Of a stretch of DNA of 23,164 nt, positions 1-6,193 are shown piece by piece. Source of the stretch: MGBC124762 sp048201935. GTDB taxonomy: Bacteria > Bacillota > Clostridia > Oscillospirales > Oscillospiraceae. Each line of letters starts with the position of its first letter. The first letter of the stretch is position 1. The position numbers were made by a program, and so were the translations under genes. The notes under the pieces are model-generated. The model did not search any database. It saw nothing but the letters and a program-made list of their open reading frames with translations, and was not told the DNA's origin. The stretch covers positions 1 to 23,164 of the forward strand of contig DBFBGR010000010.1 in assembly GCA_048201935.1 (NCBI GenBank), given 5' to 3'.

Positions 1-15
1 TGTTTTTCCTCTCCG

Positions 16-41
16 ATGTGGTATACTATATGTGGTATATA
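16..41 (+). promoter_or_regulatory. Possible murA promoter with duplicated extended -10
   Basis: The ten bases ATGTGGTATA occur twice, at 16-25 and 30-39, a 14-base period. Each copy gives an extended -10 element (TGGTATACT at 19-27 and TGGTATATA at 33-41). No convincing -35 is visible because the window starts just upstream. The distance to the murA start (about 125 bases) allows a leader, so this is a tentative promoter only. Confidence 0.35.
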
Positions 42-165
42 AGCTACCGTTTCCATGTTTCACGCCACATTCACCCGCCGCTCCGCCTTCCTGCAAAGGC
101 GTTTTGGGACCGCCGGGTAGATTTCCCCAGGGTATGACAGGCCTTGGATATAGAGGGTTATAACA

Positions 166-1464
166 TTGACAAAATATGTGATCACCGGGGGCCGCCCCCT
201 GTCCGGCACAATCGAGATCAGCGGAGCCAAGAACGCCGCTGTTGCCATCCTCCCCGCCGCCTTGCTGGTGGATGGGGTCTGCCGCATCGAAAATATCCCC
301 CAGATCAGCGACGTGACGCTGATCTTGAATATTCTTCAAGACTTGGGTGCGGAGGTCCGCACCGTCAACCGCACCACCGTCGACATCGACTGCTCCCATA
401 TCCGCAATCAAAGCGTCCCGGATAATCTGGCCCGTAAGATCCGTGCCAGCTATTATCTTATCGGGGCGCTTTTGTCGCGCTTTGGCTCGGCCCAGGTGCC
501 TCCTCCCGGCGGCTGCGATCTGGGCGGGCGGCCCATCGACCAGCACATCAAGGGCTTTTCCGCCATGGGGGCCGACGTGGATGTCCGGGGCGGCTATATC
601 AGCGCCAAGGCCCAGGGCGGACGGCTCAAGGGCGCTCAGGTCTATCTGGACATCGTCTCGGTGGGCGCTACCATGAACATCATGTTGGCCGCCACCCTAG
701 CCGACGGCATGACCATCATCGAAAACGCCGCCAAGGAGCCCCATATCGTGGACCTGGCCAACTTCCTCAACTCCATGGGAGCGGACATCCGGGGCGCGGG
801 CACCGACGTGATCAAGATCCGGGGCGTGGACCGCCTGGGCGGCGGGATCTACTCCATCATCCCCGACCAGATCGAGGCGGGCACCTACATGGCCGCCGTG
901 GCCGCCGCCGGAGGCGAGGTGCGCATCAACAACGTTATCCCCAAGCACCTGGAGTGCATCACCGCCAAGCTCCAGGAGATGGGCGTGGACATCGTGGAGG
1001 AGGACGACGCGCTGCTGGTGCGCAGCACCGGCGAACTCCACAAGGCCAATGTGAAGACCATGCCCTACCCCGGCTTCCCCACGGATATGCAGCCTCAGAT
1101 CGCCGCGTGCCTGTGCCTGGCCGAGGGCACCAGCGTGCTCACCGAGGGCGTTTGGGACAACCGCTACCGCTATGTGGACGAGTTTCGCCGTATGGGCGCG
1201 CACATCCAGGTGGACGGCAAGGTGGCCGTCATCGAGGGCGTGGGCCAGCTCACCGGCGCGCCGGTCCGAGCCTGCGACCTGCGGGCCGGAGCCGCCATGG
1301 TCATTGCGGGCCTGGCCGCCCACGGCGTCACCGAGATCGACTCGGTCTACCACATCGAGCGCGGCTATGAGGACATCGTGCGCAAGCTCACCGGCGTGGG
1401 CGCGGACATCAAGGTGGTCACCACTCCCGACCCCGAGGAGGTCAACCAGGCCAACGCAGGCTGA
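166..1464 (+). CDS. murA: UDP-N-acetylglucosamine 1-carboxyvinyltransferase (MurA)
   Basis: Cytoplasmic enzyme that transfers enolpyruvate from PEP to UDP-GlcNAc, the first committed step of peptidoglycan synthesis and the target of fosfomycin. The 432-residue product has the usual family length. Lys22-Asn23 (in GAKNAA) match the conserved substrate-contact pair near the N-terminus. The active-site loop GGCDLGGRPIDQH carries Cys117, the residue alkylated by fosfomycin, so a fosfomycin-sensitive enzyme is expected. The start is a TTG at 166 with AGAGGG about eight bases upstream; the protein then begins MTKYVITGG as in homologues. Low-GC Gram-positives often carry two murA copies, and this one copy cannot tell whether it is MurA or MurZ. 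It is followed by an intrinsic terminator and a WalJ-like/rlmH unit, a typical clostridial neighbourhood. Confidence 0.96.
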   Translation: MTKYVITGGRPLSGTIEISGAKNAAVAILPAALLVDGVCRIENIPQISDVTLILNILQDLGAEVRTVNRTTVDIDCSHIRNQSVPDNLARKIRASYYLIGALLSRFGSAQVPPPGGCDLGGRPIDQHIKGFSAMGADVDVRGGYISAKAQGGRLKGAQVYLDIVSVGATMNIMLAATLADGMTIIENAAKEPHIVDLANFLNSMGADIRGAGTDVIKIRGVDRLGGGIYSIIPDQIEAGTYMAAVAAAGGEVRINNVIPKHLECITAKLQEMGVDIVEEDDALLVRSTGELHKANVKTMPYPGFPTDMQPQIAACLCLAEGTSVLTEGVWDNRYRYVDEFRRMGAHIQVDGKVAVIEGVGQLTGAPVRACDLRAGAAMVIAGLAAHGVTEIDSVYHIERGYEDIVRKLTGVGADIKVVTTPDPEEVNQANAG

Positions 1465-1488
1465 CCCATCCCACTGCCAAAACCGTTG

Positions 1489-1516
1489 AAGCGGCGGCGC
1501 TTGCCGCCGCTTTTTT
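1489..1516 (+). terminator. Intrinsic terminator or attenuator after murA
   Basis: A perfect 9-bp stem (AAGCGGCGG at 1489-1497 with CCGCCGCTT at 1504-1512, loop of six) runs into a T tract ending at 1516. It ends only four bases before the AGGAGGA ribosome site of the next gene, leaving no room for a promoter between hairpin and gene. It therefore either terminates murA transcripts partially or acts as an attenuator for the downstream unit. Confidence 0.85.
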
Positions 1517-1530
1517 CATAGGAGGACGCC

Positions 1531-2298
1531 ATGTACATCACCATCTTCGCCAGCGGCTCCACGGGTAACTGCGCCCTGGTCTCCGCCGGGGACACCCATA
1601 TCCTGGTGGACGCGGGGCTGTCCTGCCGCCGGGTAGGGGCCTGTCTGGCCCACTGGAACGTGAGCCTGGACGCCATCACCGCCGCCGTCATCACCCACCC
1701 CCACCGGGACCACACCGCCGGGCTTGAGGTCTTGCTCAAGCACACCGACTTCCCCATCTACGCCACCGCCCCCGCCCAGGAGCAGCTCTGCTACCGCTAC
1801 GCCATGGCTCACCGGGCCCAGACCATCCAGGCCGGGAGGCCCTTTGAGCTGGGCGGCGTGCGCGTGCTGGGGGTCCCCACCCGGCATGACGCGCCGGGAT
1901 CGGTGGGCTACCGCTTTACCGAGCCTGGCGGCAAAAGCGCCTGCATCGTCACCGACCTGGGGGTGGTCACCGCCGCCGTGGAGGAGGGCGTTCGGGGCTG
2001 CTCGGTGGCGGTCATCGAGTGCAACCACGACCCCGACTGCCTGCGGGAGGGGCCCTATCCCTACCAGCTCCAGCGCCGGGTGGCCGGGCCGGAGGGACAC
2101 CTGTGCAACGAGGACGGCGCGGCGCTGTGCGCCCTGTGCGCCCAGCACGGGGCCCACACCGTGGTGCTGGCCCATCTCTCCCAGCAGAACAACTCCCCCG
2201 CCCTGGCCCGCCGGGCGGCGGAGCAGGCCCTGGCAGGCTTTGATACCCGTATCGAGGTGGCCCCCGTTCTCTCCGACGGCCTGCGCGTGGAGGTGTAG
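1531..2298 (+). CDS. walJ: MBL-fold metallo-hydrolase, WalJ/YycJ family
   Basis: A 255-residue metallo-beta-lactamase-fold protein. The signature is TH-P-H-R-DH with His56, His58, Asp60 and His61, the dinuclear metal site. Further family landmarks are an N-terminal FASGSTGNC, SVGYRF, the CNHDP segment and HLSQQNNSP near the C-terminus. This pattern is that of the WalJ/YycJ group, predicted exonucleases linked in Bacilli to the WalRK cell-wall regulon; here no walRK genes are visible, so the symbol is by family resemblance only. The ATG at 1531 has AGGAGGA at 1520-1526. The last codons carry the ribosome site of rlmH, so the two are probably translated from one message. Confidence 0.85.
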   Translation: MYITIFASGSTGNCALVSAGDTHILVDAGLSCRRVGACLAHWNVSLDAITAAVITHPHRDHTAGLEVLLKHTDFPIYATAPAQEQLCYRYAMAHRAQTIQAGRPFELGGVRVLGVPTRHDAPGSVGYRFTEPGGKSACIVTDLGVVTAAVEEGVRGCSVAVIECNHDPDCLREGPYPYQLQRRVAGPEGHLCNEDGAALCALCAQHGAHTVVLAHLSQQNNSPALARRAAEQALAGFDTRIEVAPVLSDGLRVEV

Positions 2299-2301
2299 AC
2301 A

Positions 2302-2787
2302 CTGAACGTACAACTTATCTGCGTGGGCAAGCTCAAGGAGAAATTCTACGCCGACGCCGTGGCCGAGTATCAAAAGCGGCTCTCTCCCTTCTGCAAGCTG
2401 ACCATCACCGAGCTTGCCGAGGAGCGGCTGCCCAGCGACCCCTCCCCTGCCCTCATCCAGGCCGCCCTGGCCAAAGAGGCCGCCGCCATCCGCGCCAAGC
2501 TGGCCCCCGGGTCTTACGTCGTCGCCATGTGCATCGAGGGGCGGATGCGCTCCAGCGAGGAGCTGGCCGCCAAGCTCCGAGACGACGTATGGGCCGACGG
2601 CAGCGCCAAGCGGCTGGTGTTCCTCATCGGCGGCAGCTACGGCCTGGACGAGACGCTGAAGCGAGAGGCCAATGACCGGCTCAGTATGTCCCCCATGACC
2701 TTTCCCCACCACCTGGCCCGGGTCATGGTCCTGGAGCAGCTCTACCGGGCCTTTCAGATCGGCCGGGGCAGTCCATACCACAAATAG
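2302..2787 (+). CDS. rlmH: 23S rRNA (pseudouridine1915-N3)-methyltransferase RlmH, CTG start
   Basis: SPOUT-class methyltransferase that uses SAM to N3-methylate pseudouridine 1915 in helix 69 of 23S rRNA on assembled 70S ribosomes. The C-terminal trefoil-knot motifs are intact: LIGGSYGLDE (about 108-117), MSPMTFPHHLAR (130-140) and EQLYRAFQI ending in GSPYHK. Only three bases separate it from the walJ stop, which lies in the same frame, so the sole start able to give the full N-terminus MNVQLICVGKLKEK is CTG at 2302. It is preceded by GGAGGT at 2289-2294, seven bases away. The next in-frame start, GTG at 2323, would remove the first beta strand and has no ribosome site. From CTG the product is 161 residues, close to the usual length of about 159. 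Confidence 0.93.
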   Translation: MNVQLICVGKLKEKFYADAVAEYQKRLSPFCKLTITELAEERLPSDPSPALIQAALAKEAAAIRAKLAPGSYVVAMCIEGRMRSSEELAAKLRDDVWADGSAKRLVFLIGGSYGLDETLKREANDRLSMSPMTFPHHLARVMVLEQLYRAFQIGRGSPYHK

Positions 2788-2798
2788 GAGGCGGCGAC

Positions 2799-3107
2799 AT
2801 GGAATACGATCTTCTGCAAAACTGGCCTATGGGGCCTCAGGGCGAGCCGGAAAAGGGCGCGCTGCTCTTGTCGGGCTCGGACGTGCCCGGCGATGTGTCC
2901 ATCCTCTGCTCCATGCTCACCAGCTTCGGCATCCCCTACCTGGCCAAGCGGCCGGGGCTGGGGGGATACCTCAACCTCATGCTGGGCCGCGCCGTCACCG
3001 CGGGCATCGAGCTGTACGTTCCCGTCTCTTACCTGGAGCAGGCCCGGGCGCTGCTGGAGGCCCCCGCCGAGCTGGACGAGGAGGATGTTCCCCCCGAGGA
3101 GCCGTGA
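2799..3107 (+). CDS. Small DUF2007-like protein
   Basis: A 102-residue soluble protein without signal peptide or membrane span. The pattern LLLSGSDVPGDVSILCSML, then a short GIPYLAK stretch, then IELYVPVSYLEQARALLE resembles the DUF2007 (putative prokaryotic signal-transducing) fold: an N-terminal strand-helix and a C-terminal strand followed by the D/E-x-x-x-A-x-x-LL helix. The last about 15 residues are acidic and proline-rich. The ATG at 2799 has AGGAGG about six bases upstream and lies 11 bases after rlmH, so it belongs to the walJ-rlmH unit and is closed by a terminator. The function of the family is not firmly known. The family assignment rests on pattern only. Confidence 0.7.
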   Translation: MEYDLLQNWPMGPQGEPEKGALLLSGSDVPGDVSILCSMLTSFGIPYLAKRPGLGGYLNLMLGRAVTAGIELYVPVSYLEQARALLEAPAELDEEDVPPEEP

Positions 3108-3136
3108 GGTCAGTTCAACCGTTATCACAAACACAG

Positions 3137-3166
3137 CAAAAAGGGCCGCCGGCGGCGGCCTTTTTT
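3137..3166 (+). terminator. Intrinsic terminator of the walJ-rlmH unit
   Basis: Perfect 7-bp GC stem GGCCGCC (3144-3150) / GGCGGCC (3154-3160) with loop GGC, flanked by an A run on the left and six Ts at 3161-3166. It follows the DUF2007-like gene by about 35 bases. Confidence 0.88.
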
Positions 3167-3199
3167 GTAACCTTTTTCCTTTGAAGATTGTATTGTCAG

Positions 3200-3214
3200 T
3201 GAAAGGCCCTTTCA
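3200..3214. promoter_or_regulatory. 15-bp palindrome before the ECF sigma gene
   Basis: TGAAAGG-C-CCTTTCA is a perfect inverted repeat with a one-base centre in the leader between the upstream terminator and the sigma-factor ribosome site. Its position suits an operator or a leader structure. Nothing identifies the binding protein. Confidence 0.35.
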
Positions 3215-3238
3215 ACAAATACATGGCAGGTGCACCAC

Positions 3239-3721
3239 ATGAGAATAGAGACCGAGGTGCTGATGGAGCGGTACAAGGACAACCTCTTCGCCGTGGCGTT
3301 CCACGTTTGCAAAAACGCCGCCGACGCCGACGACGTGGTCCAGGAGACCTTCATCCAGTACCACACCAACGCCCGACAATTTGAAAACGAGCAGCATATC
3401 AAGGCCTGGCTCATCCGTGTGGCCATCAATCGGGCGGTGAACGTCACCCGGTCCTGGTACCGGCGGCAGAGCGTGCCGCTGGAGGACTATATGGAGGCCC
3501 TGACCTTCGAGACCCCCCAGGCCGGGACCCTCTTTCAGACGGTGATGGGTCTGCCCGAGAAATACCGCGTGGTCATCCACCTCTTCTACTATGAGGACTA
3601 CTCGGTGCGGGAGATCGCGCAGATCTTGCGGGTCACAGAGAACAATGTGAAGGTCCGGCTGAACCGGGGCCGGAAGCTGCTCAAAAACATCTTACAGGAG
3701 GACTGGAGCGATGACGAATAA
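3239..3721 (+). CDS. ECF-type RNA polymerase sigma factor
   Basis: A 160-residue sigma-70 family protein with only regions 2 and 4. Region 2 (about residues 12-60) includes YKDNLFAVAFHVCKN followed by DADDVVQETF, the -10 recognition segment. Region 4 (about 105-150) includes LPEKYRVVIHLFYYEDYS and the helix-turn-helix EIAQILRVTENNVKVRLNRG. The chosen start is ATG at 3239 (MRIETEV) with GGCAGG about eight bases upstream; a GTG three codons earlier (3230) is also possible. The downstream gene starts inside its 3' end (11-base overlap), which implies translational coupling with a membrane partner. The leader carries a palindrome but no clear ECF-type autoregulatory promoter. The ECF subgroup cannot be named from sequence alone. 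Confidence 0.93.
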   Translation: MRIETEVLMERYKDNLFAVAFHVCKNAADADDVVQETFIQYHTNARQFENEQHIKAWLIRVAINRAVNVTRSWYRRQSVPLEDYMEALTFETPQAGTLFQTVMGLPEKYRVVIHLFYYEDYSVREIAQILRVTENNVKVRLNRGRKLLKNILQEDWSDDE

Positions 3722-4331
3722 GGAACGGTATAAGCAGGCGTTTTCCACGCTTCACGCCTCCCAGCCTATTTTATTGGAGGAGACAAACATGGAAAAGACC
3801 AACAAGCGCTTCAAGATGCGCCCGGCTCTGGCGGCTGGGCTGGCGGCGGCCCTCATCGTGGGCTGCATGGGCGTGGCCTTCGCCGCCGACGTGGGCGGCA
3901 TTCAGGAGACCGTCCGGCTGTGGTTCGGCGGCAGCGAAGTGGAGGCCCAGGTGGTGAAGACCAGCGGCGACGATGACAGCTGGGGCTCCTATGAGTTCAC
4001 CCTCCCCGGCTCTGACGGCGAGAACGTCGTCCGGGGCGCCGGCGGCGTGGCCATCGGCGCCGACGGCGCCGAGCATCCCATGACTGCCCAGGAGGTGGCC
4101 GAGCACCTTGCCACCGAGGTGGACCGAAAGGACGACGGCACGGTGTGGCTCTACGACCACGACCAGGCCTACGACATCACCGGCTATCTGGCGGACGGTC
4201 AGGGCAAGTTCGTCCTGACGGTGGACGGTAAGGCGGTCTACTATGACTTCGCTGCGGAGGACGGCTACCAGACCCACTCCCGCACGTATAGTCCCGACAG
4301 CCCTGTGGACGAGTACGTCCCCCTGGGCTAA
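3711..4331 (+). CDS. Single-span membrane protein, putative anti-sigma partner
   Basis: A 206-residue protein with a 38-residue basic N-terminal segment beginning MTNKERYKQAFSTLHAS, one hydrophobic span (about 39-59, ALAAGLAAALIVGCMGVAFA) and an acidic extracytoplasmic domain of about 145 residues ending YVPLG. It overlaps the sigma gene by 11 bases, the usual layout for an ECF sigma / anti-sigma pair. However, the His-x3-Cys-x2-Cys zinc motif of classical ZAS anti-sigma domains is absent. An internal ATG at 3789 has a stronger ribosome site (TTGGAGGAG), so a shorter form lacking the cytoplasmic segment may also be made. The N-terminal MTNKERY...LHAS pattern recurs in proteins encoded beside sigma factors in gut Clostridia (recollection, not searched). 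The regulatory role is inferred from context. Confidence 0.75.
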   Translation: MTNKERYKQAFSTLHASQPILLEETNMEKTNKRFKMRPALAAGLAAALIVGCMGVAFAADVGGIQETVRLWFGGSEVEAQVVKTSGDDDSWGSYEFTLPGSDGENVVRGAGGVAIGADGAEHPMTAQEVAEHLATEVDRKDDGTVWLYDHDQAYDITGYLADGQGKFVLTVDGKAVYYDFAAEDGYQTHSRTYSPDSPVDEYVPLG

Positions 4332-4337
4332 GCGCAT

Positions 4338-4374
4338 AAAGGACGGTCCCGGCGTTGCCGGGGCCGTCCTTTTC
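4338..4374 (+). terminator. Intrinsic terminator of the ECF sigma unit
   Basis: AAAGGACGG at 4338-4346 pairs with CCGTCCTTT at 4364-4372. The inner arms CCCGGC and GCCGGG extend the stem around a short GTT loop, with a Ts-and-Cs tail. It begins six bases after the stop codon. Confidence 0.87.
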
Positions 4375-4400
4375 TCTCGTGAAAAATATCCAAAAACCTC

Positions 4401-4429
4401 TTGAACGGCCGCCGTTTATATGGTAGAAT
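4401..4429 (+). promoter_or_regulatory. pgm promoter
   Basis: TTGAAC (4401-4406) and TAGAAT (4424-4429) are separated by exactly 17 bases. A TGG immediately before the -10 makes it an extended -10 as well. It lies 35 bases before the pgm start and follows the previous unit's terminator. Confidence 0.8.
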
Positions 4430-4442
4430 TACCCTACCATAT
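4418..4442. promoter_or_regulatory. Dyad over the pgm -10, candidate operator
   Basis: ATATGGTAG (4418-4426) and CTACCATAT (4434-4442) form a perfect 9-bp inverted repeat with a 7-base centre. It covers the -10 hexamer and the expected start point. No U tract follows, so a terminator is unlikely. A bound protein here would block RNA polymerase. The regulator is unknown. Confidence 0.55.
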
Positions 4443-4463
4443 TATGAACGGAGGTCATTTGCC

Positions 4464-6191
4464 ATGTCCTATCGTGATACTTATGAGCAGTGGCTCAATT
4501 CCCCCGCCCTCTCCGCCGCCGAGAAGGCCGAACTGGAGGCCATCAAAAATGACGACCATGAGATCGAGTCCCGCTTCTTCGCGCCCCTGGACTTCGGCAC
4601 CGCCGGGCTCCGGGGCACCATGTGCGTGGGTCTCCACCAGATGAACATCCACGTCATCCGCCACGCCACCCAGGCCTTTGCCGAGGTCATCCTGGCTGAG
4701 GGTCCCGAGGCGGTGAAAAAGGGCGTGGCTGTCTGCCACGACTGCCGCAACCACGGTCGGGAGTTTGCCGAGGAGGTCTGCGCGGTGATGGCGGGCAACG
4801 GCATCCCCAGCCGCATTTTTGACGCTCTGCGCCCCACCCCGGAGGTGTCCTTCGCCATCCGGGAGTACGGCTGCATCGCCGGGGTCAACGTCACCGCCAG
4901 CCACAATCCCAAGGAGTATAACGGCTACAAAGTCTACTGGCAGGACGGGGCCCAGTTGCCCCCCCACCACGCCGACGCCATCGCCAAGAAGATGGGCGAG
5001 CTGGACCTCTTTACCTCCATTAAGCGCATGGATTTCGATGAGGCCGTGAAGGCTGGGCTCGTGACCATCATGGGCCAGGAGACCGACGAGAAGTTCCTTT
5101 CTAAGGTCATGGAGCAGGCCACGGACAAAGCGGTGGTGGCCAAGGTGGCCGACCGCTTCAAGATGGTCTACACCCCCTTCCACGGCACCGGCCACAAGCT
5201 CATCCCCGAGGCCCTGAAGCGTCTGGGCATCAAGCACTGCGTGTGTGTCCCCGAGCAGATGGTCATCGACGGCGATTTCCCCACCGTGGCCTCCCCCAAC
5301 CCCGAGAACCCCGAGGGCTTCGCCCTGGCGGTGGAGCTTGCCAACAAGGAGGGCGCGGACTTCATCCTGGGCAGCGACCCCGACGCCGACCGCATCGGCC
5401 TCATGGTCCGGGGCAAGGACGGCAAGTTTATCGTCCTCTCGGGCAACCAGACCGGCGTTTTGATGCTGGACTACGTCATCGGCGCGAAAAAGCGCATGGG
5501 CACTCTGCCCTCTAACGCCGTGGCCCTGACCACCATCGTCTCCAGCAACATGACCCACAAGATCGCCCAGGTCAACGGCATGAAGAGCTACTCCACCTTC
5601 ACCGGCTTCAAGTTCCTGGCCGAGAAGAAGGACAAGCTGGAGGCCACCGGCGAGGGCGAGGTGGTCTTCTCCTTTGAAGAGAGCTTTGGCTACATGCTGG
5701 GCGATTTCGTTCGGGACAAGGACGCAGTCACCGCCTCGCTGGTGGCCACCGAGATGGCCGCTTGGTACTATGACCGGGGCATGACCCTCTACGACGCGCT
5801 GATGGAGCTCTACGACAAGTACGGCGTCTACCAGGAGAAGACCATGAACCTGGTGATGCCCGGGTTGGACGGCCTCAAAAAGATGGCCCAGCTCATGGCC
5901 GACCTGCGCCAGACCCCGCCCACCGAGATCGGCGGCATCGCCGTCAAGGAGCAAAAGGACTACAAAGACGGGTCCGTCCACTGCGTGGAGTGCGGCAAGG
6001 ACAGCAAGATGGAGCTCTCCGGTTCTAACGTGCTACGCTATGAGCTCGCCGACGGCACCAGCGTCATCGTCCGTCCCTCGGGCACCGAGCCCAAGGTGAA
6101 GGTCTACATCCTCACCCAGGGCGAGAGCATCGACGCCTGCCAGGCCAAGATCGCCCAGATCCAGGTCTGGGCCGACGCGCTGAAGGGCTGA
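4464..6191 (+). CDS. pgcA: Phospho-sugar mutase (phosphoglucomutase type)
   Basis: Alpha-D-phosphohexomutase, 575 residues, interconverting glucose 1-phosphate and glucose 6-phosphate, linking glycolysis with UDP-glucose for wall and glycan synthesis. All four family loops are present: the phosphoserine loop TASHNP with Ser146, the Mg2+ loop GSDPDADR with Asp305, Asp307 and Asp309, the sugar loop EESFGY, and the C-terminal phosphate loop RPSGTEPK (537-544). The length and the TASHNP-EYNGYKVYW stretch resemble B. subtilis PgcA more than MrsA/GlmM. Substrate preference (glucose versus mannose phosphate) cannot be fixed by reading. The start is ATG at 4464 with GGAGG at 4450-4454; the open frame extends 21 codons upstream but that stretch holds the promoter. 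Two bases separate it from the next gene. Confidence 0.93.
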   Translation: MSYRDTYEQWLNSPALSAAEKAELEAIKNDDHEIESRFFAPLDFGTAGLRGTMCVGLHQMNIHVIRHATQAFAEVILAEGPEAVKKGVAVCHDCRNHGREFAEEVCAVMAGNGIPSRIFDALRPTPEVSFAIREYGCIAGVNVTASHNPKEYNGYKVYWQDGAQLPPHHADAIAKKMGELDLFTSIKRMDFDEAVKAGLVTIMGQETDEKFLSKVMEQATDKAVVAKVADRFKMVYTPFHGTGHKLIPEALKRLGIKHCVCVPEQMVIDGDFPTVASPNPENPEGFALAVELANKEGADFILGSDPDADRIGLMVRGKDGKFIVLSGNQTGVLMLDYVIGAKKRMGTLPSNAVALTTIVSSNMTHKIAQVNGMKSYSTFTGFKFLAEKKDKLEATGEGEVVFSFEESFGYMLGDFVRDKDAVTASLVATEMAAWYYDRGMTLYDALMELYDKYGVYQEKTMNLVMPGLDGLKKMAQLMADLRQTPPTEIGGIAVKEQKDYKDGSVHCVECGKDSKMELSGSNVLRYELADGTSVIVRPSGTEPKVKVYILTQGESIDACQAKIAQIQVWADALKG

Positions 6192-6193
6192 GC

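Noticed and set aside
1516..2781. Long open frame on the - strand (421 codons) opposite the walJ-like gene and rlmH
   Set aside because: It is antisense to two genes with clear family motifs, is rich in Gly/His/Leu/Val as expected for the complement of GC-rich coding sequence, and has no recognisable domain.
3166..3197. ECF-type autoregulatory promoter (TGTAAC ... GTC) before the sigma-factor gene
   Set aside because: The AAC and GTC elements are 23 bases apart, too far for an ECF promoter of the GGAAC-N16-CGTC kind. The stretch overlaps the terminator tail.
4455..5981. 508-codon open frame antisense to the phosphoglucomutase gene
   Set aside because: It is a shadow of a highly conserved gene: low-complexity Gly/Val/His/Leu composition and no domain.
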